Source: an uncultured Roseburia sp. (GTDB lineage Bacteria > Bacillota > Clostridia > Lachnospirales > Lachnospiraceae). Taken from it: a stretch of 64,000 nt of DNA. The stretch is taken from contig CANRYS010000001.1 in the NCBI GenBank assembly GCA_947644305.1, positions 62,001-126,000 of the forward strand, given 5' to 3'. Both the position numbers and the translations under genes were made by a program. Shown here piece by piece: positions 8,285 through 16,732 of this stretch (the first letter of the stretch is position 1; every line of letters begins with the position of its first letter). The notes beneath the pieces were generated by a model. It saw nothing but the letters and a program-made list of their open reading frames with translations, did not search any database and was not told the origin of the DNA.

Positions 8285-8452
8285 GTGAATATTGGATCAG
8301 TAATTATGAATAAAAGAAAAGCCTTAGGCTATACGCAGCAAACTTTGGCGGATAAATTAAATATTTCTTTTCAAGCAGTATCAAAATGGGAGAATGGAAC
8401 AAATTATCCAGAAATGGAAATGCTTCCTTTGATTGCAGAAAGGATAAAATAA
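8285..8452 (+). pseudogene. XRE-family regulator, HTH domain only (truncated)
   Basis: From GTG 8285 (AGGGAG 6 nt upstream) 55 residues form a complete Cro/C1-type helix-turn-helix: IMNKRKALGYTQQTLADKL and QAVSKWENGTNYPE. The frame then hits a stop at 8452. The same frame continues directly into a phosphatase remnant, so the regulator's C-terminal half was lost by deletion. A free HTH of this size might still be produced. Confidence 0.6.
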
Positions 8453-8863
8453 TTTTATTATGAAAACATATTCAAAGGGAAAACGTGCTATTTTACATTT
8501 ATTGCCCCCAAAAATGAATTACAGCCCCTTTATGAACATGTAAAACATATTAAGGGAATTAATTGTATTTTTCAACAAGATAAATACAGACCAGAATATT
8601 GGCTAGAACTATGTCCGGGGAATGCAACAAAGACATCAGCAATTCAAAGAGTAAAACAGTTATGCGGCTGCCAAAAGGTAATTGTATTTGGCGATTCTGC
8701 AAATGATATTTCCATGTTTCACATGGCAGATGAAGCATATGCAACAAAAAACGCGATTGACGAATTAAAGAAAATTTCTACGGGAATCATCGAAAGTAAT
8801 AATACTGATGGAGTAGCAAAATGGTTAGAAGTACATACAGAATCGGAGGTGCGGACGATTTGA
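8453..8863 (+). pseudogene. HAD-family (Cof-type) phosphatase, C-terminal half
   Basis: Directly after the regulator's stop, and in the same frame, the sequence reads YENIFKGKTCYFTFIAPKNE through to VIVFGDSANDISMFHMAD, the GDxxND motif of Cof/YidA sugar phosphatases, ending at 8863. The nucleophile motif DxDxT and the first half are missing and there is no start. It is one side of a deletion scar. Confidence 0.8.
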
Positions 8864-8867
8864 GAGT

Positions 8868-9260
8868 TTAAAACTTTGGGATAGTCCCTACTAACCCCGA
8901 ATATCCTTTCATTTTAGCCAGTTCCATACAAGATACACCTGAATCAGCCGTTTCATTGACATTAGCTCCTGCCGCCAGTAATACTTGTATCACATCATCA
9001 TCTTCCCCATCCCATGAAGAAAGGGCAATCATAAGCGGCGTTCTACCGTACTTGTCCTTTATATCAATGCTGCAATTTAACTTTAACAGTTTTTTAACTG
9101 CTTGAAGAAAATTTGATTGAGCGGCTATGTGAAGATAAGAATAGCCCGCTTTATCTTGGAAATCAACATTTTCAGTATTATTCAACAGCTCTAATGCATT
9201 ATCCTTTTTGTCGCATATAGCATAAAAAATCTTATCTCGCCCACATTGATCCATCTGCAT
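8868..9260 (-). CDS. Ankyrin-repeat protein
   Basis: 130 residues with about three ankyrin repeats, recognisable in KAGYSYLHIAAQSN, KYGRTPLMIALSS and VIQVLLAAGANVNETADSGV. ATG 9260 follows AAAGGATTATA. There is no signal peptide, so it is probably a cytoplasmic protein-binding module. It lies 13 bp downstream of a truncated methyltransferase on the same strand. The partner is unknown. Confidence 0.85.
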   Translation of the reverse strand: MQMDQCGRDKIFYAICDKKDNALELLNNTENVDFQDKAGYSYLHIAAQSNFLQAVKKLLKLNCSIDIKDKYGRTPLMIALSSWDGEDDDVIQVLLAAGANVNETADSGVSCMELAKMKGYSGLVGTIPKF

Positions 9261-9273
9261 TATAATCCTTTCA

Positions 9274-9873
9274 CTATTTTTTTAATTCCCAATATAGATA
9301 TAATGGAATCTTTTGTAACCAAGCCATGGCTGTAGATATCTTTGCCTGTTCCTCTGTGGCTCGCGGTTCATTTATGTCAACAATCGTCAACCCACACTTA
9401 GTAAATGTTTTCACATACTCCTCCAGCGTCCGGTGTCTCCATATAACAGGAATGGTACCGCCAAAAAGAGGTGCTTCCCATTCCTGCGGTTCAAAATAAT
9501 TCATAACTACAACCTGTCTGTCAATGCCGCTGCCCTGTCTCCCGATCCCACACTCATGGTTGCCATCGAAACAGGGATGCAAAACGCTTGCAAAAAGCTT
9601 CCCTTCTGGTTTTAGCACCCTTGCAATTTCCCGGACCGTCCCCTCAAAATCTTCACAATCCATCAGCATCATCGAGCATAAAACAATATCGAATACATTA
9701 TCTGATATTCCAAACAGGTCATTGGAATTTCTAATATAATGATCAATATTCAATTGTTCTTTTCGCGCCAGACCGAACCATTCATCTCCGAGATTGTTCC
9801 AGGAAATTGTAGAGCTGCCATGCTTTATTTTACTCGTATCTGAACTCAAGCTGTGAGCCTCCTCTTCCAGCAT
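9274..9873 (-). pseudogene. SAM-dependent class I methyltransferase, N-terminally truncated
   Basis: 199 codons. The second half is a good Methyltransf_11 protein: DIVLCSMMLMDCEDFEGTV, REIARVLKPEGKLFASVLHP and IWRHRTLEEYVKTFTKCGL. The first 45 residues lack motif I (the glycine-rich DxGxGxG SAM-binding loop), and there is no clear ribosome site at the ATG. The catalytic core is therefore incomplete, and the protein is either a decayed gene or a non-binding remnant. Confidence 0.6.
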
Positions 9874-9891
9874 AACATACGCAGCACTTTT

Positions 9892-10182
9892 TTATTCAAT
9901 CTTTTCATACCGCTCAAACACTTTATCTTCACCACATACATGTTTGGTTCCGTCTGCATCTATAATTATGTAATCCTTCTCATGAATAAAGGTGCGTCCC
10001 CTACGGTGCGTAATATATGGACATACGAAAAAACCGTCTTCATTCTTTACCTTAATCAGGGTATCTGTGACGATCCAGACTTTCGTGACCACATCTGCCC
10101 ACAGCTCAAAACCGTCTTCAAGCCCTTTATCCGGTTCGTATTTTACTACGTCTGCTTCCATCTCAATTCTTCTGCATTTCAT
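9892..10182 (-). CDS. Hypothetical protein (96 aa)
   Basis: Beta-rich sequence with alternating charged residues (VWIVTDTLIKVKNEDGFF, YIIIDADGTKHVCGEDKVFE). ATG 10182 has AGGGA 7 nt upstream. It overlaps the preceding 155-residue gene by 20 bp, which points to an operon with that gene and the ATPase. No family is recognised. Confidence 0.55.
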   Translation of the reverse strand: MKCRRIEMEADVVKYEPDKGLEDGFELWADVVTKVWIVTDTLIKVKNEDGFFVCPYITHRRGRTFIHEKDYIIIDADGTKHVCGEDKVFERYEKIE

Positions 10183-10630
10183 AGGTATTCCCTACCTTCC
10201 TTTTTTTATATTGTAATACAAAACAGCAGAAAAATCTATAGTTTTTTAAATTAAGAAAGTACCTCAAAGTAATGTTTCCGTCAATAAGCCTGGTCATGTT
10301 TTCCTTTACCTTTTCATCCGGCTCGATTTCCCGCAGCCGGCGGAGCAGTTCCTGCATTTCCGGCAAAAGCTCAGACAGCGGGATCTGTTTTGTACTTACC
10401 CAGGATTCCAGGACACCTATGCCAAAATGTCTCGTTCGTATCGGTGCGGATTGCAGCGCTGTCTCAACAAAGTCCTGACCTTCAAGAGGATATCTCCTTA
10501 GCTCCTGCAGTAAAATCTCCAAAGCCTGCTGCCTCCAGTATTTTACCCCCACACCAAGGCTTTGTCCTCCTCTTCTGACTACAATATGTCCATAATACTT
10601 CCATATTTCATTTTCTTCCCGCTGTTTCAC
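10163..10630 (-). CDS. Hypothetical helical protein following the ATPase
   Basis: 155 residues. The first 115 are helical with a HEAT-like pattern (QALEILLQELRRYPLEGQDF, HFGIGVLESWVSTKQIPLSE, LLRRLREIEPDEKVKENMTR). The last 35 are basic and Phe/Cys-rich and look like frame read-through, so the natural end may have been near 10260. The start overlaps the ATPase stop by 4 bp (coupled translation), implying a common function with it. Confidence 0.6.
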   Translation of the reverse strand: MKQREENEIWKYYGHIVVRRGGQSLGVGVKYWRQQALEILLQELRRYPLEGQDFVETALQSAPIRTRHFGIGVLESWVSTKQIPLSELLPEMQELLRRLREIEPDEKVKENMTRLIDGNITLRYFLNLKNYRFFCCFVLQYKKRKVGNTYEMQKN

Positions 10631-12501
10631 CGCTTAGAAGAGCCTTTCTCATTTGTTACAGAAATACCTTCCGAAAGCGATTTTAAATAGTTCTCTACAT
10701 TTTGATAAATCACTCCGGCCCCAGTCTCTGCATCTCCGCCACGGTACAAAACATAGCGTCCCCGAATATTTCCAAATCTTCTCTCTGTCTGTCGGCACTT
10801 TTCTTCATCGATCAGATGGCGATACTGATTCGGGATGGCTTTCTCACTATGCTTGATTTCATAAATATCACAGCAATTTTCCTCTGTGTCATATACCACC
10901 ATGTCAAACTCGCCTGCCGCAAACTGCAGCTTAAACACACGGCAGTTCTGTCCGGCTGCTTTCATGGTTTCTAACAGCACAATGTCTTCCATCATCCGGC
11001 CACGCACTTCTTCCAGAATACGCTCCGTTACCATTTTCTTTTCATACTCGCTCAGTGAGAAAAATGTTTCCTCCTTCAAAAGGGAATAAACCAATGCCTG
11101 TGCCTGACAATACCGCATTCCCGGCTGCGTAAACAGGATGTGTTCCATCGGATGAGTTCCGGCTGCTGCCGTCTCAATGGGGCAGTCAATGATTAAATCC
11201 AGTGCCGCCAGATATTCCCTGATTTCTGCGATATGTGCTTCTGTTATGCCGATCGACTGTTCTTCCTGATTGCGGATATCCAGAATATTCATCAGACATC
11301 TTGTTACAGCCTCTGTATCAATGGTATCAAGCACATCGGTACGCTTTTTTGGATCACGCTCTTTTCTCAGATTGGATGCGGAAAGCCGCAAATCATGGGA
11401 CACAAAATCCTGCGTCAGCACTTTCAGAAGAAACCGATGGTTCATATCCTCAATAATACGGTTAATAGCACTTGTTAATTCCCCGGCTTCATAAAGGGTA
11501 TACAAATGCCTGAAATGATGCCCGTCCTCATAACAGGCAAGGGAATGCTGTATATTTTTGCAGATGGCAGTATCAATGTACCGCCTCGTCGTCTCATCAT
11601 CCCGGAACGAGGCATCTTCTGCATTCAGTTCCCGGTCCTCAAAGTGAATTTCCCCCGCACGGAGTGTCCCGCCATAACGGATATATTCATCCATGCTGTC
11701 AATCCCTAATAGTCTGCTGTATTCCCGGTATGGGATAAAAGTGGTATGAATGAGTTTCGCCCGGTCATACAGTTCCTCGTCCATTGCCAGCCAGAAACCG
11801 AGGGAATCTGTCCCGGAAAGTACAAGTTTCATTCCCATTGTAGCAAACACATCGGAAAAGAGGGCAGCCGAATCAATAAAGTCTTTCATGAGCGTTACCT
11901 CATCCAGAAACACATATTTGTATCCGGCAGCAAACAGCTTTCTCATATCTCGGTTTACCATCGCCATCGTGTCACTCCGGCGGATTTTGATATATACAGA
12001 TTTTAACTGGTCCTTTTTTGTCATATCTGCCACTGCCTGCCGCAGCATGGTTGTCTTTCCGGTACGCCTGAGCCCATAAACCAGACAGATCCGGGTTCTG
12101 TCCCCACGATACAGGTAGTCTTCCAACTGGGAATAACAGTCTCTTTTCTCCCAGCCATCTACATCCTGGGACAGGGCAAGAAGTTCTCTGCCAACCGTTA
12201 CATTACATTCAAAGGAACCCTGCTCTATCTCAATTCCTTTGGTATTCTTTCTGGCTTTTGGCATTTTGGCTTTCCGTTCCTTTAACTGTGCCTGCAGCTT
12301 TCTCCGCTTTAGAATCTGTTTCTCTAATGGCTCCTTTTCTCCCTCCCGCAGATATTTACTCCTGACCTTGCCATCTTCCGTCCACTGGTGGTAAAAACGG
12401 TCTTTTCCATGAATATTCTTTTTGGAAATATAACCCACCGGCAGTTCTGTAATCTGCCGTTCCAGTTCTTCTATTTTTTTCTGCATCTTTTCTCCAGACA
12501 T
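10627..12501 (-). CDS. AAA ATPase with possible C-terminal nuclease domain
   Basis: 624 residues from ATG 12501 behind a strong AGGAGGTGTGTC site. The first 105 residues are a basic coiled module with ELPVGYISKKNIHGKDRFYH. The ATPase follows: Walker A VYGLRRTGKTTMLRQ, Walker B KYVFLDEVTLM and sensor LVLSGTDS, as in AAA_14/DUF4143 ATP-binding proteins. Near the C-terminus GEFDMVVYD and CDIYEIKHS form a PD-(D/E)xK-like nuclease core. Such proteins are common in accessory regions and have no settled function. Two small coupled genes follow. An inverted repeat (12647-12680) lies upstream. Confidence 0.8.
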   Translation of the reverse strand: MSGEKMQKKIEELERQITELPVGYISKKNIHGKDRFYHQWTEDGKVRSKYLREGEKEPLEKQILKRRKLQAQLKERKAKMPKARKNTKGIEIEQGSFECNVTVGRELLALSQDVDGWEKRDCYSQLEDYLYRGDRTRICLVYGLRRTGKTTMLRQAVADMTKKDQLKSVYIKIRRSDTMAMVNRDMRKLFAAGYKYVFLDEVTLMKDFIDSAALFSDVFATMGMKLVLSGTDSLGFWLAMDEELYDRAKLIHTTFIPYREYSRLLGIDSMDEYIRYGGTLRAGEIHFEDRELNAEDASFRDDETTRRYIDTAICKNIQHSLACYEDGHHFRHLYTLYEAGELTSAINRIIEDMNHRFLLKVLTQDFVSHDLRLSASNLRKERDPKKRTDVLDTIDTEAVTRCLMNILDIRNQEEQSIGITEAHIAEIREYLAALDLIIDCPIETAAAGTHPMEHILFTQPGMRYCQAQALVYSLLKEETFFSLSEYEKKMVTERILEEVRGRMMEDIVLLETMKAAGQNCRVFKLQFAAGEFDMVVYDTEENCCDIYEIKHSEKAIPNQYRHLIDEEKCRQTERRFGNIRGRYVLYRGGDAETGAGVIYQNVENYLKSLSEGISVTNEKGSSKR

Positions 12502-12646
12502 GACACACCTCCTTTGTAACCTCATTTTACCTTATTGTAACCTATTTTTCAACAGGTTACACAAGAATATACTATAAAATAATAGGGATAAAAGTATATG
12601 TAATTCCACCCGAACCCATAAACGATCGTGGCATAATGGTAAAAAA

Positions 12647-12680
12647 TACGGTGTAACCCATTTTACCAAGTTACACCGTA
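12647..12680. terminator. 11-bp perfect inverted repeat between ATPase and GTPase genes
   Basis: TACGGTGTAAC and GTTACACCGTA are separated by 12 bp. There is no long T-run on either side. It could act as the terminator of the GTPase operon (minus strand) or as an operator for the ATPase gene. Confidence 0.45.
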
Positions 12681-12720
12681 CCCTGCTTAAAAAACATCCT
12701 TATGGGGCGTTGCCAAAAAC

Positions 12721-12764
12721 GCGCACCTTCTCCACGAATGGAAAACTTTCCTATTCACATAAAA
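12721..12764 (+). repeat. Dispersed repeat, copy 1
   Basis: GCGCACCTTCTCC followed by GAAAACTTTCCTAT and CACATAAAA. The core is shared with copies at 16591-16625 (inverted) and 22503-22549. It sits just 3' of the GTPase gene. Confidence 0.6.
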
Positions 12765-12793
12765 GCAGCTCCACGGCGGGTTGCGCCGTCAAG

Positions 12794-13747
12794 CTAACCA
12801 AAGTAAACCAATTCCTCTTCTGGCGCTTCTGCCGACTCTACCTTTTCTGCGTACAGAACCGGAAAGTCCATATCATGCTTACGGCTCTTCTGGGTCTTTA
12901 CCTTTACCGTCACCGTCACCCATGAATTGGCAGCAAGCTCAGAAGCCTCAGGAAAATGGCACATAAAACCTATTTTTGCAATGTCATCCTCACAGCAGGT
13001 CATTGCCTGTCTAGAAGGCACAAAGGCATCCTTGGGAAACGTGCGGTTCCGGTAGACCTGTCCTTTGAACTGAATGGTCTTTCCTGCATATTTTTCCGGA
13101 TGTTCGCTGATATCCAGATACCAGAGGCCAAAATCATCATCCTCCAGGGCAATAAAATCCTGGTTGATATCATAGGGAAGTTCCTCTGCAATATTGCTCT
13201 CCACCGTTCCGTCCTCTGATTCAAACAGCACCTGCGCCCTCCGGTTGATCGCCTTTACACTACGCCTGGCTGTAGGTTTGTTCATGGCGTCAGTACAGCG
13301 GTTGAAGATCACCAGATCCGCCATCTGGAAATGTGCCATCAAAAGCGGTTTCATATTACTGCTGTACACCTCATAAGTAAGGGCATTCACCGTCGTAAAG
13401 GTCTGCACCACGATCCAGTTCTCCGGCAGAACCTCTCCAAAAAGCCTCTCCATATCCCACATTCCATTGTATTCGATGACCACCCGGTTTGGTTTGTATT
13501 TTTCCTGAAGTTTCTTGCAGGCTTCCTCCGTAAACTCCTCTTCCTCCTCGATGACCACGCAGGAAATGCGATTCTGCATAAGCAGTTCATCCTCGATCTC
13601 ATGCTCCCCCTCCTCACAGAGGATCAGCAGAGTTTTCGATCCGTCAGAGAAATTCCCCTCCTCGATCACTTCCTGGATACAGGTAGTCTTTCCACTTTCC
13701 AAAAAACCAGTAAACAGATAGACCGGTATTTCTTTATTTCCAAACAT
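12794..13747 (-). CDS. CobW-like GTPase with C-terminal DUF1980/TIGR03943-type domain
   Basis: 317 residues. P-loop FTGFLESGKTTCIQ near residue 12, a beta-strand TLLILCEEGEHEIEDEL, and NRCTD in place of the usual guanine-specificity NKxD, so base specificity is doubtful. The last 110 residues (GKTIQFKGQVYRNRTFPKD, CCEDDIAKIGFMCH) resemble the DUF1980 partner of YcgR-type permeases. It lacks the CxCC metal motif of its upstream neighbour. The gap to that gene is 34 bp, so both form one operon. A role in metal-cofactor delivery or zinc homeostasis is inferred. Confidence 0.82.
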   Translation of the reverse strand: MFGNKEIPVYLFTGFLESGKTTCIQEVIEEGNFSDGSKTLLILCEEGEHEIEDELLMQNRISCVVIEEEEEFTEEACKKLQEKYKPNRVVIEYNGMWDMERLFGEVLPENWIVVQTFTTVNALTYEVYSSNMKPLLMAHFQMADLVIFNRCTDAMNKPTARRSVKAINRRAQVLFESEDGTVESNIAEELPYDINQDFIALEDDDFGLWYLDISEHPEKYAGKTIQFKGQVYRNRTFPKDAFVPSRQAMTCCEDDIAKIGFMCHFPEASELAANSWVTVTVKVKTQKSRKHDMDFPVLYAEKVESAEAPEEELVYFG

Positions 13748-13781
13748 GAACCTTTCCGCCTTTCTGAATCTTTGATCCGCA

Positions 13782-14894
13782 TTACTTTCCGATAAACAGT
13801 TCTCTCAGACCAGCTTCCTCCAGACCGGCGCCGATCACACAGATCCTTCCCGTATAATCTGCACTTCCCCGGCGGATCTCATATTCTCCGGGCACCAGAT
13901 CAAAGTGGAACCACTCGCCTTCCTCCGCCGGGACAATTCCCTTTGCCCGCAGGATCGTCCCCAGTTTCACTTCTTCATCCGCGATCTTCTCCAAAATATC
14001 TTTTAGCTCCGTCTCTGAATACTTGTGGGCGGTCTCCATACCAATACTGGTAAATACATCATTGGCATGATGGTGATGATCATGGTCGTGCCCACACCCA
14101 CAGCTGCACTCCTCTCCATGATGATGCTCATGCTCTCCGTGATGATGGTCATGACAGCATTCTCCGTCGTGGTGGTGATGCTCATGCTCTTCGTGATCGT
14201 GACAGCATTCTCCGTCGTGATCATGGTGGTGAACATGGCCGCACTCCGGACAAACCTCTGCCTCCTGTAGAAGTTCCTTTTCCAGACTGTTCTCCTTTTC
14301 CATGGCATCCAGGATCTGTTTTCCGTCAATCTCTTCCCATGGCGTTGTAATGACCGGCGCCTCCCCATTATGCTCCCGGATCAACTCTAGGCATGTCTGG
14401 AGTTTGTCTTCCTTCATCGCTCCGGTACGGCTGAGTACGATGGTGCCGGCATGTTCGATCTGGTTATTATAAAACTCGCCAAAATTTTTCATATACATTT
14501 TACATTTAGCGGCATCTGCCACTGTCACAGAACTGTTGAGCTTCACGGTCTCTTCCGGCAGCTTTTCTTTCACGCCGAGAACTGCCTTGATCACGTCTGA
14601 AAGTTTCCCCACGCCGGAGGGCTCTATGATGATGCGGTCGGGAGAATATTTCTCCAGCACTTCACCCAGGGCAGTACCAAAATCCCCTACAAGCGAACAA
14701 CAGATACAGCCGGAGTTCATCTCCGTGATATTAATGCCTGAATCTTTCAAAAATCCGCCGTCGATACCAATCTCACCAAATTCATTTTCGATCAGCACCA
14801 GCTTCTCTCCCTCAAATGCTTCCTTGATCAGTTTCTTGATCAAAGTCGTTTTTCCGGCTCCGAGAAAGCCGGATACAATATCAATCTTTGTCAT
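13782..14894 (-). CDS. CobW/COG0523 GTPase with His-rich metal-binding loop (Zn chaperone-like)
   Basis: 370 residues. P-loop SGFLGAGKTTLIKKL, ENEFGEIGIDGGFL, the hallmark metal site SGCICCSLVGDF (CxCC), and EPSGVGKLSDV. Residues about 215-280 form an extraordinary His/Cys/Asp-rich stretch starting CPECGHVHHHDHDGE and ending GCGHDHDHHHH. A C-terminal CobW_C domain follows. COG0523 proteins insert zinc, cobalt or iron into client proteins using GTP. The loop points to zinc or nickel storage. It is the first gene of the GTPase pair. Confidence 0.9.
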   Translation of the reverse strand: MTKIDIVSGFLGAGKTTLIKKLIKEAFEGEKLVLIENEFGEIGIDGGFLKDSGINITEMNSGCICCSLVGDFGTALGEVLEKYSPDRIIIEPSGVGKLSDVIKAVLGVKEKLPEETVKLNSSVTVADAAKCKMYMKNFGEFYNNQIEHAGTIVLSRTGAMKEDKLQTCLELIREHNGEAPVITTPWEEIDGKQILDAMEKENSLEKELLQEAEVCPECGHVHHHDHDGECCHDHEEHEHHHHDGECCHDHHHGEHEHHHGEECSCGCGHDHDHHHHANDVFTSIGMETAHKYSETELKDILEKIADEEVKLGTILRAKGIVPAEEGEWFHFDLVPGEYEIRRGSADYTGRICVIGAGLEEAGLRELFIGK

Positions 14895-14929
14895 TTTCTT
14901 CTTTCTCCTTCTTTATTTCTTCATCCGGT

Positions 14930-15628
14930 TCACACCGCTTCAAAATGCTGATAATCTTTGGAATGCTTCCAGTCTCCTCCCCAGGAAAATCCGTATTTTT
15001 TAAAGATCTTATACACCTTATCCCCCCGGTGGATCATATAGTCCTTGTATTTTCCTTTACATTTGGAGATCTCCCGGACTTTATACGCCCTACTGTTTGC
15101 CGGAGCGATACCATAAGAGGTAATATAGGGATTGATCCTGGGGTTGATATCTATGGCAAGCCCCAGGCTGTGCCTGGACAGCTTATTGGAATTTGCCACT
15201 TTACGGTAATTAAATGCCGATGTATTATTATCCGCCATCGACGCCTCATCCTCTGCTCCGTATTCATCCACCAGTTTCATCTTTTCTATAGGATACCCGA
15301 GTTTATAAAGCTGGTAGAACACCTTCAATGTCCGGCGGGCGATCTTTTTATTCACGATCATCTCACCCTCCTGCACATTTCCATCAAAATCAATATAACG
15401 GATCTGCAGATAGCACAGACTGCTCAGAGAAATCTTAGCGCCTTTCTTGTAGGATCTGCCCTGAATCCGTTTTTTTATCTCCTGGTCAATCTTCCGGGAA
15501 GTAAATCCCTTCTTATAAGTATATTTTCCGTCCTTTGCAATACAGGGTTCTGCCATCCAGACCAGCGTTGCCGTAAAAACTACCGCCGTCACTGTAAAGA
15601 TCCTGCACCAGTCTCTTTTTGTCATCAT
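14930..15628 (-). CDS. M15-family D,D-carboxypeptidase/endopeptidase, exported
   Basis: 232 residues. An N-terminal signal or anchor segment (IFTVTAVVFTATLVWMA) precedes a zinc peptidase domain with SRHSLGLAIDINP (HxxGxAxD ligands) and WKHSKDYQHFE (terminal HxxH-type ligand). It has the length of VanY/CwlK-like M15 enzymes and should cut peptidoglycan stem peptides outside the membrane. It is not linked to the vanD set 20 kb away. It lies between the GTPases and pnuC, all on the minus strand. Confidence 0.88.
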   Translation of the reverse strand: MMTKRDWCRIFTVTAVVFTATLVWMAEPCIAKDGKYTYKKGFTSRKIDQEIKKRIQGRSYKKGAKISLSSLCYLQIRYIDFDGNVQEGEMIVNKKIARRTLKVFYQLYKLGYPIEKMKLVDEYGAEDEASMADNNTSAFNYRKVANSNKLSRHSLGLAIDINPRINPYITSYGIAPANSRAYKVREISKCKGKYKDYMIHRGDKVYKIFKKYGFSWGGDWKHSKDYQHFEAV

Positions 15629-15695
15629 CTTCTAACTTATACCTTTTCCTTTCAAAAGTCAAATCTTTCTCTCTATCTTACAACAAACAAAACAA

Positions 15696-16379
15696 TTAAA
15701 CAAGACCACTCTGTTTCTTTTTTCTCCTTTTCCAGCTATAGAATCCATAGGCGTCATTGACCAGAAATATAATAAAACACAGGATCATCGGCAGATATCT
15801 CAATTCTGACAGTGTTGCCATCACCCATAAAATAATAAGAACTACATCATTTGCCCCATAAGCCACAGCATACCAGGGACTTCTCAGCATCATCAGGCTG
15901 GAAGCCAGAAAACTGGTGGTGATGGAAATGGTACTAAATAATAGATTTGGCGTCCCAAACCAATCCAGAACAAAATAAAACAGCAGCGTCACCAGGATCG
16001 TGGCAGCACTCAAAACCAGCCAGGCCCCCGTCTTCAGGTGTTCTACCTTTACCTCCTTATCGTCATAGGGATTTTTCAGCCAGGTGACTACTGACAGCAG
16101 TGCGATGGGAGCTGTCATTCCAAGATATGTGATCATCTCTCCCCAGTATCTGAACTGAAAGGAAATGAGTGCATATAAAATACTGAAACCGATGGTAAGG
16201 ATCTGCCCCAGCACATCTCCCTTCGCCACAAAGATCAATGCCGTGACGCCGACGAGAGATGCCGCCAGCGTCAGCCATGCGCCATTCCCTGACAGAATAA
16301 AAGACCCCGCTACCAGGATCACGGAAACCACCCAGAGAACCTTTTCAAATTTGTTTAAATTTTTTACCGACTCGATCAT
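15696..16379 (-). CDS. pnuC: PnuC-like nicotinamide riboside/mononucleotide transporter
   Basis: 227 residues from ATG 16379 with GGAGG 6 nt upstream. Seven or so membrane helices. Family marks include WYAVAYGANDVVLIILW, FRYWGEMITYLGM and the C-terminal LVNDAYGFYSWKRRKK. PnuC proteins import NAD precursors by facilitated diffusion. It is transcribed away from the tRNA gene. No niacin-repressor box or riboswitch was recognised upstream. Confidence 0.9.
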   Translation of the reverse strand: MIESVKNLNKFEKVLWVVSVILVAGSFILSGNGAWLTLAASLVGVTALIFVAKGDVLGQILTIGFSILYALISFQFRYWGEMITYLGMTAPIALLSVVTWLKNPYDDKEVKVEHLKTGAWLVLSAATILVTLLFYFVLDWFGTPNLLFSTISITTSFLASSLMMLRSPWYAVAYGANDVVLIILWVMATLSELRYLPMILCFIIFLVNDAYGFYSWKRRKKKQSGLV

Positions 16380-16480
16380 CTTATCCTCCTTATCTGGCTC
16401 CAATCAAAGAAAAAAAAGATTCTGAAAAAAGACTTGATTTTCTCAGCCTGACGTGATATTATAGTTGTCGGAAGTTTTTT

Positions 16481-16555
16481 CGGGGTATGGCTCAGTTTGG
16501 CTAGAGCGCATCGTTCGGGACGATGAGGCCGCAGGTTCAAATCCTGTTACCCCGA
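16481..16555 (+). tRNA. tRNA-Pro (anticodon CGG)
   Basis: The cloverleaf is complete: acceptor arms CGGGGTA/TACCCCG, D-arm GCTCAGTTTGGCTAGAGC, anticodon stem CATCG/CGATG with loop TTCGGGA (anticodon CGG), and T-arm GCAGGTTCAAATCCTGT. The discriminator A is at 16555. No CCA is encoded. Confidence 0.95.
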
Positions 16556-16560
16556 TAAAA

Positions 16561-16596
16561 AAGATGGCAGAGCGAAAGTTCTGCCATCTTTTTTAT
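16561..16596 (+). terminator. Terminator of the tRNA-Pro transcript
   Basis: AAGATGGCAGA and TCTGCCATCTT form an 11-bp stem with a 7-nt loop, followed by a run of T. Confidence 0.92.
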
Positions 16597-16625
16597 GTGA
16601 TAGGAAAGTCCTCCGTTCGCGGAGC
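16591..16625 (-). repeat. Dispersed repeat, copy 2 (inverted)
   Basis: On the minus strand CTCCGCGAACGGAGGACTTT then CCTATCACATAAAA matches copy 1 at all but four positions and one gap. Two further small hairpins follow to 16690, so the region up to the YbjQ gene is non-coding and structured. Confidence 0.6.
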
Positions 16626-16732
16626 AAAAGAATGGCCGAAGGCAATTCTTTAGAGCGGCGCGTTTCTCAGCCGTCGCTTTTTTATTTATACGGGCGGCGC
16701 CAAATTGGCGTCAATGATCAATCCGTCACCGC

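Noticed and set aside
14003-14368. Open frames across the His-rich region of the GTPase gene on both strands
   Set aside because: They are shadows produced by the repetitive CAT/CAC codons of the CobW-family gene.
14930-15628. M15 peptidase considered as the VanY of the glycopeptide-resistance set
   Set aside because: It lies more than 20 kb from vanHDX, is flanked by housekeeping genes, and the van set has its own serine-type VanY.
16403-16480. Possible riboswitch upstream of pnuC
   Set aside because: The region is short and AT-rich, has no conserved motif I can identify, and contains the tRNA promoter.
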